Shown here: positions 9,804-17,705 of the stretch, piece after piece
How the letters are laid out: every line of letters starts with the position of its first letter
Numbering within the stretch: position 1 is the first letter of the stretch
Assembly: GCA_029262995.1 (NCBI GenBank)
Contig: JAJCYH010000015.1
Location: 1-64,000 of the forward strand
Length of the DNA stretch: 64,000 nt
Direction of reading: 5' to 3'
Source: Saprospiraceae bacterium
GTDB lineage: Bacteria; Bacteroidota; Bacteroidia; Chitinophagales; Saprospiraceae
Made by a program: the position numbers and the translations under genes
The notes under the pieces: model-generated
What the model saw: only the letters and a program-made list of their open reading frames with translations
What the model was told of the DNA's origin: nothing
Databases searched by the model: none

Positions 9804-10466
9804 AAAGTCATCTTTATAACTGGCTGAAATAGGAATTTTTAAATCTTTTAATTGGATTTGATTACCTTCTATATACTTAATTTCATCAAGGTTTACAATG
9901 TATGATCTATGACACTTGATAAACTTTTTACTTAATAGTGACTGAATTCCGGAGAGCGTATCTTTGGTTAAATAACTCTTACTGTTGGTAATAATCTTTA
10001 CGTAGTCACCGAAAGCCTGTAGATATAGGATATTTGACAACTTTAAATTATATATTCTTTTATTCTCCTTTATAATTAACCATTCTCTTTCAGTAAAGGA
10101 GTTTTGAGAATTTAAAATATGTCTTATTTTTTCAATAGATTTTAAAAATCGGTTAAATGAAATGGGCTTAACTAAATAGTCAGCTGCATTATATTCAAAG
10201 GCATCAACAGCAAATTCAGGATAGGCTGTAGTGAAAATGATTTGTGACTTAACGTCAAAGTTCTTAATAAAATCCAAGCCTGATAGTTTGGGCATATTGA
10301 TGTCGAGAAATATTAAATCAACAACATTGTCTTCAACTGTTTTTAATATTTCTAATGCTGACTTCAATTCACCAATAAGCACCAAATCCTCAGTGTCTGC
10401 AATGTATTCTTTTAATAGGCTTCTCGCCAAAGGTTCGTCGTCTACAATTAAACAATTTATGGTCAT
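9786..10466 (-). CDS. LytTR-family response regulator
   Basis: This 226-residue protein has an N-terminal receiver domain with an acidic pocket (DDE at 9-11) and the phosphoacceptor Asp55 in IFLDINMPKLSG. The C-terminal LytTR DNA-binding domain spans about residues 125-226 (FIKCHRSYIVNLDEIKYIEG, then IPISASYKDDF). It is encoded 3 bp after the LytS-type kinase and is the third gene of a lipoprotein-kinase-regulator operon. It presumably takes phosphate from that kinase and binds direct-repeat DNA sites; one candidate lies upstream of the operon at 12335-12364. Targets beyond that are unknown. Confidence 0.95.
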   Translation of the reverse strand: MTINCLIVDDEPLARSLLKEYIADTEDLVLIGELKSALEILKTVEDNVVDLIFLDINMPKLSGLDFIKNFDVKSQIIFTTAYPEFAVDAFEYNAADYLVKPISFNRFLKSIEKIRHILNSQNSFTEREWLIIKENKRIYNLKLSNILYLQAFGDYVKIITNSKSYLTKDTLSGIQSLLSKKFIKCHRSYIVNLDEIKYIEGNQIQLKDLKIPISASYKDDFLTYFT

Positions 10467-10469
10467 GTA

Positions 10470-11492
10470 TTACAGGTTAACTTGTAGTATAGATTTATAT
10501 TGATTATCTTCTTCTTTTATCGTCCAGGAATAGTCATTCTGATAAATTAGCTCGAGTCTTTTTCTTACATTAGACAATCCGATTCCTCCTTTAGTGCCAG
10601 AATGAATGGATTGGTTTTCTACAGTATTTTGGCAGTTTAGGATCAAGGTTTTATTTTTTACTGCTATTGTAATATTAATCTTAACGGGATCTTTGCTACA
10701 ATGCTTAAAAGTGTTTTCAATAATTGGAAGTAAAATCAGAGGAGCAATGTAATTGTTATCTGGGAGATTTGAAATATTTAATGTAAGCTCGGCATCACTT
10801 TCAAGTCTTAATTTTTCTAACTCAATATAATTTTGAATATATTCTAGTTCTTCAGAAAGTAACACTTTGTCATCCTGAGTACGATAGAGCATATATCTTA
10901 ATGCGTCAGAAAGTTTAATAATATACTCTTTTGCCCTACTATCAGAAAGATTTGAAATGGAATAGATGTTATTAAGACTATTAAATAGAAAGTGAGGATT
11001 CAATTGTGCTTTTAAGCTCTTGAGTTGCACCTGTTGATTTTCCTTTTCAAGCTGTATTTGGCTTTCTTGAAGATCAAACCAGTTTTTACTAAGTTGTATA
11101 AGTAAACTTATAATGATGTATGCAATCAGATATTGAGCTATCTCAATCATTGAAAACATCGAGATAAAATAATAACCAGGAAATAACAAAGTTGAAAGAT
11201 AGTTAAATACGACAAAGTGAATGACGATCCCGAGTAATACTAAAAGCATACTTCCTAAAAAATAGGAATAGTATTTTTGACATCTGATCCATTTATTGAT
11301 CAGTTTAAAGTTTATAAACACTACAATGAATAAAGGGATATGAAATAACAGAGTGTAGATAAAATCTACTACTCCATTATTATAGTCTTTTGTAAATATT
11401 CTGAATAGCACAAAGAAGGAAATACTCCAGAAAATCACTTGAATAATGATTGATCTTTGCCATATGTATTTCCTTGCTTTCAATAGTTGCAA
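10470..11492 (-). CDS. LytS-type sensor histidine kinase (His_kinase family)
   Basis: This 340-residue membrane kinase has four hydrophobic segments at about residues 17-33, 44-66, 76-98 and 108-134, then a short coiled coil. The H-box is LNPHFLFNSLNNI, with His167 as the phosphorylation site. An N-box (PIIENTFKHCS) and a glycine-rich box (GGIGLSNVRKRLELIY) follow. This is the usual layout of Bacteroidota kinases that pair with LytTR regulators. There is no separate periplasmic sensor domain, so the signal is probably read in the membrane or through a partner. Its start is directly adjacent to the stop of a lipoprotein gene, and the LytTR regulator follows after 3 bp. Confidence 0.94.
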   Translation of the reverse strand: MQLLKARKYIWQRSIIIQVIFWSISFFVLFRIFTKDYNNGVVDFIYTLLFHIPLFIVVFINFKLINKWIRCQKYYSYFLGSMLLVLLGIVIHFVVFNYLSTLLFPGYYFISMFSMIEIAQYLIAYIIISLLIQLSKNWFDLQESQIQLEKENQQVQLKSLKAQLNPHFLFNSLNNIYSISNLSDSRAKEYIIKLSDALRYMLYRTQDDKVLLSEELEYIQNYIELEKLRLESDAELTLNISNLPDNNYIAPLILLPIIENTFKHCSKDPVKINITIAVKNKTLILNCQNTVENQSIHSGTKGGIGLSNVRKRLELIYQNDYSWTIKEEDNQYKSILQVNL

Positions 11493-12284
11493 TTACAAAT
11501 TTGAATACAGAATTTCATCATCAATAAAAAGTCTATCATCATTGCCATATTTTTTTATGAAAGCCCTAAGTTCTTCAGTTGATGCAGTCAATACAATACT
11601 GTCATCAATACGTTCATGCTTCAATCTCACACGTTTATTTTTTATAAGATTTTCAATAAACTCAGAGTCAAAGGATTTTACAATCAATTTATTGTCTTGA
11701 ATAACGAGTTTTGCGAAGGTGTGAGCAGGAATCAAATTTACAGAAAAACGTGAAGTTTGATGGAATTCAGGCATAGGAGAAAAGTCCATATAAGTTTCAT
11801 TTTCTATTGTAGTCAAGTTAACCATCATGTATTCTTGCTGAGCATCGGCACTACTTAAATCCAGATATTCAAGAATATAAAATGGAAGTTCTACTACTTT
11901 GTCTAATGAATACCCCTTTTTGAGCAAACTAATGTCTGGTTTTCCAGACATCTGATTTTCAAGTGTGATGTTAACATTGGAGCCATCTTTCTCTTGCTTA
12001 TTGTAGCTTAAAATGGCAGCTCTTTGAAAATGCCAGGATCCAGAATTTGAGAAGTTGAAATTGCTTTCAAAATCATTGTCCTTATTGATTGAGTCTAAAT
12101 CAACGGCAGTATCTCCTTCTGTATTGATATCATTTAGTTTCAGTCCTGAACCATCGCTGGACCAAAGACCAATTATTCTATCCTCAAGAATCTTATTTGT
12201 GTCATTAAAGATGGGATGTAAAGAGGGAATACAGGAAACAATTATTGTGCAACAAAGGATTAATAATAAACTTATTCTTTTCAT
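11493..12284 (-). CDS. Putative lipoprotein heading a LytS/LytTR operon
   Basis: I do not recognise a family for this 263-residue protein. It begins with a lipoprotein signal peptide (MKRISLLLILCCTIIVSC), giving a lipidated Cys18. The mature part is acidic, rich in Asn, Asp and Ser, and predicted mainly beta from its alternating pattern. The opening of the mature part (IPSLHPIFNDTNKILEDRIIGLWSS-like, residues 19-43) resembles lipocalin-like or outer-membrane stress lipoproteins only loosely. It ends one base before the kinase start, so translation is probably coupled. The tight linkage suggests it is a sensory or target partner of the two-component pair, which is inference from context. Confidence 0.8.
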   Translation of the reverse strand: MKRISLLLILCCTIIVSCIPSLHPIFNDTNKILEDRIIGLWSSDGSGLKLNDINTEGDTAVDLDSINKDNDFESNFNFSNSGSWHFQRAAILSYNKQEKDGSNVNITLENQMSGKPDISLLKKGYSLDKVVELPFYILEYLDLSSADAQQEYMMVNLTTIENETYMDFSPMPEFHQTSRFSVNLIPAHTFAKLVIQDNKLIVKSFDSEFIENLIKNKRVRLKHERIDDSIVLTASTEELRAFIKKYGNDDRLFIDDEILYSNL

Positions 12285-12334
12285 GTCTTATTTTTTGAAC
12301 AAACTTCAAGCAAATAGCTGATTGTTAAAAATAA

Positions 12335-12364
12335 TGTCGTTGAGTAAAGCTTTTCTGTCGTTGA
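12335..12364. promoter_or_regulatory. Direct repeat TGTCGTTGA x2, 21-bp spacing: candidate LytTR site
   Basis: TGTCGTTGA occurs at 12335-12343 and at 12356-12364, two helical turns apart. The pair lies 51-80 bp upstream of the start of the lipoprotein-kinase-LytTR operon, in a 112-bp gap. LytTR regulators usually bind two 9-bp direct repeats spaced about 21-22 bp, with a GTT core, and CGTTGA fits that loosely. Autoregulation is inferred. Confidence 0.45.
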
Positions 12365-12396
12365 ATTAAGGATTGACGCAGGTGAATGAAAATTAT

Positions 12397-15300
12397 TTAA
12401 TTACCATAATCTATGATAAGCCCTTTGTTATAATCAATTACAATGTTTTGATCTGCACTGATATTGTCAAAGTTATGAACAGTACCATTTGCCCATTGGA
12501 CAGTTATGTTGAGTTTGTTAGATGTTCCAAGTCCAAAATATTGCTGTTTAGGGTGTACAGATAGGTAGCCAGTTGTACTTTTAACCTCTCGCCAAATTTT
12601 GTACTTGCTTGCAGTTTCAATAATGATATTACTACCGATGCCATCCCTGTTTATCTTTTGATTGAAATCACCAATTAATCTAACGGATAACCAGTGGTTT
12701 TCATTATTAATTGTGTTTTCTAATAAAACAGCTTTTTCATGATAATTATTAATGATTATATCAAGATCCCCGTCTCGATCAAAATCAAGATATGCTGCGC
12801 TTCTGGAATTTGAAATCAAATTCCCTCCGATTATATCAGACTCATCGGTTAGAATTCCACCATCATTGACAAAAAAGTTGTTTTTTTCTCGGTTGCTATT
12901 TGCATACAATACATCTTCACTCTTTCCGTCAGGAGAATTATAAAATGGGTTTTCGGATCCATAGACTCGAAAGTCATTCATGCCATTAAGGCAATAGAGA
13001 TCTTCATCTCCATCATTATCATAGTCAAAGAAATCTGCATCCCATGACCACCCAGTTGAAGCATAGCCTCTTCCCATTTGATCTGACTTTATATATCTTA
13101 CGCTGCCGTCTTCTCCAAGCACAGAGACAAATAGATCATTGGCTTCAACTGTTCTTATGTTTTCCATTTTCTGCAATTCAAAATTCATTTTTGTTTCGCC
13201 AGAAGGGTTGACATATTTTTCATCTTTTTCCATTACGACGATATTGGAAATATAAAGATCTGGGTGAAAGTCACCATTCAGATCAGTTGAACCTACATTC
13301 ATAGTGTATGAAGGTTTGTTGGTTTGTAGTTCTTTGCTTTTGTTTTTGAAATAACCATTTCCTTGATTAATGTAATAGGCATTGATGCCAAAGTCATTTC
13401 CAACGATGACATCTTGGAATCCATCTTGATTGATGTCACAATGCCCAATGGCTTGAGTCCATCCAAGATCAATGTCATCTTCATACATGTGAGTCATTTC
13501 ATTGAACTTAAAGTCACCGGTGTTTTTAAATAATTTGTTAGGACTACCATTTTGATTGTTCCTACTTAGGGTAGGTAATTGACCATTTATATAATTGCCA
13601 AAGTATCCTATATATACATCAAGTAAGCCATCATTATCATAATCAAAAACTGTTGCAGGTCCCCCTACTTGGCTTTTTCCTCCTAGATTAGAATATTCGG
13701 TTTTATCTTCGAAATTTAAGCCGTTAATATTTTTATAAACCTTATGTTGATCATCTACAAGAGTAATAATTATATCTTGCCAGCCATCGTTATCCATATC
13801 GTTTACAATTATTTGTCTTGGTTCAGAAAAGGAATTCTTTTCTTCATTCCATAAACTAAGACCTGAAAATTCTGTAATATCTTCAAAGGTTTTATCGCCA
13901 TTATTTAGATATATTTTTATACCCATTCCGCCAAGTAATATTATGTCATGCCAGCCATCGTTGTTTATATCTTCAGCTGCAACACCAGAACCGCCAAACG
14001 CAGGAGGGATAGCCATACGGACAAGGTTTTCATCTTTTTTAACCAGATAAGATCGAATGAGTCGACTTAACCAGTCAGATGATTTATGTGTAAAGTCAAT
14101 TCCTGACTTTATGCTAATGTCTTTAAATACGAGACTCTTTGGCTTCTCGGAATTATTGGATGTTTGTATTGGGCTATGAGAAGTATCTTCATTGTCTCTA
14201 TAATCATCATATTGTAAAATGGAATTTTGAATTTTAGCAAAAGCAGATTCCATATCTTTAATAAGAATATGATGATTGCCATTTTCAACCGATACTTCTC
14301 CGGTAGTTCTAAGTACAAGCAATGCCATTTGCGCAACAGTTTCTACGACCAACTCAGCTGCAAAGGGATCGGGTTCAAGAATGTTAGTACTCATTAGATC
14401 ATTTAAAGCGTATTCTAAAATGAGCCAATGGATTCCACTATCTCTGAATGCATCTAAGTCATAAGATTCAATAATGACTTTATCAGGACTTTTGGGGAAA
14501 TAGATTATATCTTCAAAGTCGTTGGCTTCAAAAGGAAGAAAAAGAGGAATTAAAGTGTTAATGTGTTCTGCTCTGATAAATCCTTCCTGTTCTTGTTTGG
14601 CTAAATTTTGAGCATTAATAAGTAAGTCTTTGCAGAAAAGAACAAGTGATTCAACTAGATATGATTTTAATGCATCCGATTTTTCAGCTTTCGAAGGCCA
14701 TTTATGCCGAGCAAAATAAACTTGAATATTTCTTAAGAAAATAGGAAGCGAGATTTGATTATATGCTTTGTAAGATTCTAATTTTTGTTGAATAATGGAT
14801 TTAATGGTTTGATAGGTCGGACGACTTGATGCCTCAATGTTAGCTTTTGGATATTTTGCGGTTAAGAAAATTTGCTCCTTGCTTAGAGATAAGATTGTAT
14901 TCCAGGATTCTTCAAACACCCCTGAAGATATTTTGAAGATATTTTGTTTTCGAGAAATTCCATCAGCATGTTTTAAGCTTGCCAATGTAACTATGTCCAG
15001 AAACAAATTTATGCCCTCAACACTAGAATCATCTAAAGGCATTAAATTCCAACTTGGATTAAAAAGAAAGTCCTGCTCAACTGACAACATAGCTCTTAAT
15101 GCATAGGCTACAGAAGAATACTGTCGGAGATCATTGACTTCAATGGTAACAATTCCATCAGAACTTACGATATACCATTGACCCTCATTATTACGACCAA
15201 ATTGAGTTAGGTTATTGGTTATTGTTTTGAGGACTTCAACATCTATAGTGTCTTTTTTTAAGTCTTTGCAAATCTCCGTTGCTTTATTCCAAATATATAG

Positions 15301-15558
15301 AACCAATTTTTTCTGAAGTTCTATCTTTTTTAATCTAGCAGATTCTGTCATTGGTGTACCATACATGAAATCTTCGAGCCTACTAGCTGTAGCATGACAT
15401 TTAGGGTCTTTGGAACTTTCTAGATTTTTTATATTATCTATCAGGCAAGAGTTAGGGCTTGAAGGTTCTTGTGAACAAACATCAAGCTGTATAATGGTTA
15501 ATAAAAGCAGAGGCAAGAAGAAGTTTTTAATCATTGATGGAATAAGGTTTCTTAACAT
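12397..15558 (-). CDS. Secreted FG-GAP/VCBS and ASPIC/UnbV repeat protein with unknown helical N-terminal half
   Basis: This 1053-residue protein has a signal peptide ending near VCSQ (residue 30). Residues 30 to about 490 are mostly predicted alpha-helical and I do not recognise them. From about 500 there are seven FG-GAP/VCBS-type units with calcium-binding DxDxDG motifs (DINNDGWHDI, DMDNDGWQDI, DYDNDGLLDV, DINQDGFQDV, DYDNDGDEDL, DFDRDGDLDI and a weaker one), which form a beta-propeller. The C-terminus is an ASPIC/UnbV domain (GIGSNIIIE ... GYLSVHPKQQYFGLG ... VQWANGTVHNF). No T9SS sorting domain follows. FG-GAP/ASPIC proteins are extracellular binding or scaffold proteins of unclear role. 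It is upstream of the LytTR operon on the same strand but separated by 112 bp. Confidence 0.88.
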   Translation of the reverse strand: MLRNLIPSMIKNFFLPLLLLTIIQLDVCSQEPSSPNSCLIDNIKNLESSKDPKCHATASRLEDFMYGTPMTESARLKKIELQKKLVLYIWNKATEICKDLKKDTIDVEVLKTITNNLTQFGRNNEGQWYIVSSDGIVTIEVNDLRQYSSVAYALRAMLSVEQDFLFNPSWNLMPLDDSSVEGINLFLDIVTLASLKHADGISRKQNIFKISSGVFEESWNTILSLSKEQIFLTAKYPKANIEASSRPTYQTIKSIIQQKLESYKAYNQISLPIFLRNIQVYFARHKWPSKAEKSDALKSYLVESLVLFCKDLLINAQNLAKQEQEGFIRAEHINTLIPLFLPFEANDFEDIIYFPKSPDKVIIESYDLDAFRDSGIHWLILEYALNDLMSTNILEPDPFAAELVVETVAQMALLVLRTTGEVSVENGNHHILIKDMESAFAKIQNSILQYDDYRDNEDTSHSPIQTSNNSEKPKSLVFKDISIKSGIDFTHKSSDWLSRLIRSYLVKKDENLVRMAIPPAFGGSGVAAEDINNDGWHDIILLGGMGIKIYLNNGDKTFEDITEFSGLSLWNEEKNSFSEPRQIIVNDMDNDGWQDIIITLVDDQHKVYKNINGLNFEDKTEYSNLGGKSQVGGPATVFDYDNDGLLDVYIGYFGNYINGQLPTLSRNNQNGSPNKLFKNTGDFKFNEMTHMYEDDIDLGWTQAIGHCDINQDGFQDVIVGNDFGINAYYINQGNGYFKNKSKELQTNKPSYTMNVGSTDLNGDFHPDLYISNIVVMEKDEKYVNPSGETKMNFELQKMENIRTVEANDLFVSVLGEDGSVRYIKSDQMGRGYASTGWSWDADFFDYDNDGDEDLYCLNGMNDFRVYGSENPFYNSPDGKSEDVLYANSNREKNNFFVNDGGILTDESDIIGGNLISNSRSAAYLDFDRDGDLDIIINNYHEKAVLLENTINNENHWLSVRLIGDFNQKINRDGIGSNIIIETASKYKIWREVKSTTGYLSVHPKQQYFGLGTSNKLNITVQWANGTVHNFDNISADQNIVIDYNKGLIIDYGN

Positions 15559-15773
15559 ATGTAGGAATCATTTTTTATTAAAAAACAGTTGTTTTATATA
15601 AATGGAATAACAAATTAAATTATTATTTCTCCACCATGCATAAAATGAAGGAAGTATTAAGGTTAATCTTCAATTTCTCTTTTATACTATAGAAATACAT
15701 GATACATAATTGGAAATTATAAAGATTGATGATATATTATTTTGTATTTTAACGAAACATAAAACTAAATACA

Positions 15774-16058
15774 ATGTTAGCAACGATTATTAGTCTTGCA
15801 AGTGGAGCTCTAGGTGGAAATTTGGCAGGTTCACTATTGAAAAATTACTCCATGGGGACACTTTGGAATTCTATAGTAGGAATTATAGGAGGTGGATTAG
15901 GATCTTATGTGCTAGGGTCTATCTCGCCTGAACTCGGAAGTGCCGCTGTTAGTGGAAGCATGGATGTAGCTAGTTTGCTTGCTTCTGTAGCCAGTGGAGG
16001 AGTTGGTGGGGGAGTACTAATGGTGATTATCGGTCTAATTAAAAAGGCTATGAAATAA
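15774..16058 (+). CDS. Small glycine-rich hydrophobic membrane protein
   Basis: This 94-residue protein is almost wholly hydrophobic, with three or four glycine-zipper-like segments (SGALGGNLAGSLL, GIIGGGLGSYVLG, ASGGVGGGVLMVIIGLI) and a basic tail (KKAMK). The pattern resembles short conserved membrane proteins found widely in marine bacteria that have no assigned function. The ATG at 15774 follows a 215-bp AT-rich divergent region. The stop codon directly abuts the stop of the convergent ferredoxin gene. It may oligomerise in the membrane through the glycine motifs, but that is a guess from composition. Confidence 0.75.
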   Translation: MLATIISLASGALGGNLAGSLLKNYSMGTLWNSIVGIIGGGLGSYVLGSISPELGSAAVSGSMDVASLLASVASGGVGGGVLMVIIGLIKKAMK

Positions 16059-16388
16059 CTACTCTCCGACTGGAGCTAGTTCGACTTCTAGTCCATCAAG
16101 GTCTTTGGTTATTTTAATTTGGCAACTCAATCTACTGTTGTCTTCAACAAAGAAGGCTTGGTCCAACATATTTTCTTCATCTTCTGAAGGATCAGAAAGT
16201 TTATGATCGGAGTGCACATAACAATGACATGAAGCACAAAGAGCCATACCACCACAGATGCCTTCAACTGGTAATTCATGTGCTTTAAATATTTCCATTA
16301 AATTGAAACTCATATCGGTAGGTGCTTCCAACTCGTGGAATTCTCCATCTCTGTCCTTACAATTGATTTTGATCATATTCTGCTCCAA
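16059..16388 (-). CDS. Adrenodoxin-type 2Fe-2S ferredoxin
   Basis: This 109-residue protein has the vertebrate-type (adrenodoxin-like) ferredoxin cluster motif CGGMALCASCHCYV, plus a distal Cys in LSCQIKI, giving the four ligands. The acidic segment between them (DPSEDEENMLDQAF) is the usual partner-binding region. Length is normal. It sits 17 bp after a ferredoxin-NADP reductase gene on the same strand, so the pair forms an electron-transfer chain from NADPH to ferredoxin and on to an unknown acceptor. Possible acceptors are iron-sulfur assembly, desaturases or P450-like enzymes; none is encoded next to it. Confidence 0.93.
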   Translation of the reverse strand: MEQNMIKINCKDRDGEFHELEAPTDMSFNLMEIFKAHELPVEGICGGMALCASCHCYVHSDHKLSDPSEDEENMLDQAFFVEDNSRLSCQIKITKDLDGLEVELAPVGE

Positions 16389-16405
16389 TGATTAGTAGAT
16401 TATAG

Positions 16406-17419
16406 TCAAGAATTTTCAAAGCCTTCTATACCGGTCACAGTTGTGTATTTAAAACTGAGTTTTTGATCAGGATATATGTATTTGAATGCAGACTGTACCA
16501 TTAAAGTTGCCTCATGGAAACCGCACAAAATCAATTTTAGTTTTCCTGGGTAAGTGTTAATATCTCCTATAGCGTAAATTCCAAGTGTATCGGTACTATA
16601 ATCAAGTGTATTTACTTCAATAGAACTTCTATGAATGCTTAAGCCCCACTCTGAAATAGGTCCTAATTTTGGTGTTAAACCAAACAAAGGAATGAAATGA
16701 TCAACTTGTTGTGAAAATTCACCCTTTGCTTTTGATTTGATGATCACCTCACTTAATGTGCCATTCCCCTTAACAGCTACGGCTTGAGCTTCGGTAATTA
16801 TATTCACTTTTTTCTCTTTTGCCAAAAGCATTACTTTATGAACACTGTCAATGGCGCCCCTAAAACTTGTTCTTCTGTGGATCAGCGTTACTTCTTTTGC
16901 AATTTCAGCCAATTCTATTGTCCAATCCAATGCCGAATCTCCTCCTCCAGCAATCAGTAATTTCTTATTCCTGAACTTCTCAGGGTCTTTAATCATGTAA
17001 TCAACACCCTTATCTTCAAACTGCTCTAATCCTTGGATAGGAGGCTTCCTGGGTTCAAAGCAGCCCAATCCTCCGGCAATTGCGATTACTGGAGCTTGAA
17101 TTTGAGTGCCTTTATTTGTTGTGATGGTATAGAGCTTTTCATCGCTTTTTTCAACAGACTCAACTTTTTCACCTAATGTATAGCTTGGCGCAAATGGTTC
17201 TATTTGAGTCATTAATTTCTCAACAAGATCCCCGGCAAGAATAGAAGGATAGCCTGGAATATCGTAGATAGGCTTTTTAGGATAAACCTCTGTCAATTGA
17301 CCTCCTGGCTGAGGCAGAACATCAACCAAATGACATTTTAATTTAAGCAAGCCAGCTTCAAATACAGTGAAAAGCCCACACGGACCAGCACCTATAATTA
17401 TTATATCGGTTTTAATCAT
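16406..17419 (-). CDS. Ferredoxin--NADP reductase, thioredoxin-reductase-like (type 2) FNR
   Basis: This 337-residue flavoprotein has an N-terminal FAD dinucleotide-binding motif (IIGAGPCGLFTVFEAG), LPQPGGQLTEVYPKKPIYDIPG, and a central NADP-binding motif (LIAGGGDSALDWTIELA) followed by HRRTSFRG. There is no CxxC redox pair, which separates it from thioredoxin reductase and places it in the YumC/type-2 FNR family. The C-terminus has the second FAD contact (YAIGDINTYPGKLKLI) and an aromatic-containing tail. It starts the operon that ends with the adrenodoxin-like ferredoxin, its probable substrate. Confidence 0.95.
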   Translation of the reverse strand: MIKTDIIIIGAGPCGLFTVFEAGLLKLKCHLVDVLPQPGGQLTEVYPKKPIYDIPGYPSILAGDLVEKLMTQIEPFAPSYTLGEKVESVEKSDEKLYTITTNKGTQIQAPVIAIAGGLGCFEPRKPPIQGLEQFEDKGVDYMIKDPEKFRNKKLLIAGGGDSALDWTIELAEIAKEVTLIHRRTSFRGAIDSVHKVMLLAKEKKVNIITEAQAVAVKGNGTLSEVIIKSKAKGEFSQQVDHFIPLFGLTPKLGPISEWGLSIHRSSIEVNTLDYSTDTLGIYAIGDINTYPGKLKLILCGFHEATLMVQSAFKYIYPDQKLSFKYTTVTGIEGFENS

Positions 17420-17508
17420 TTTATGATAGTTTTCAATAAAGTATAATCCCTAAGTGCTCTTGAAGTTTAGAAATATGTACTTTTTTAATTTTTGCAAAAG
17501 TATTTCTA

Positions 17509-17551
17509 ATTAGTCAATAGTGCTTGGATTAAGAGTTCATTGTTGACTAAT
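17509..17551. promoter_or_regulatory. 9-bp inverted repeat between the FNR and yifB genes
   Basis: ATTAGTCAA at 17509-17517 is matched by its exact complement TTGACTAAT at 17543-17551, with 25 bp between. It lies in the 286-bp divergent gap between the FNR and yifB genes. It could be an operator bound by a looping or dimeric regulator, or chance in AT-rich DNA. Nothing else is evident in this gap. Confidence 0.3.
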
Positions 17552-17705
17552 GTGCCTTAGAACGGCATTTTTCAAGAAATTGCAGGCAAATTCTTGTTCT
17601 ACACGGGCTTATTAAGCCAAAGGAATGCTTGGTTATTTTGTTTACTTTTTTTAAAAAATCACATCATAAGCAAAGTTATTAAGTTAAATCATATCCATTA
17701 GTTCA

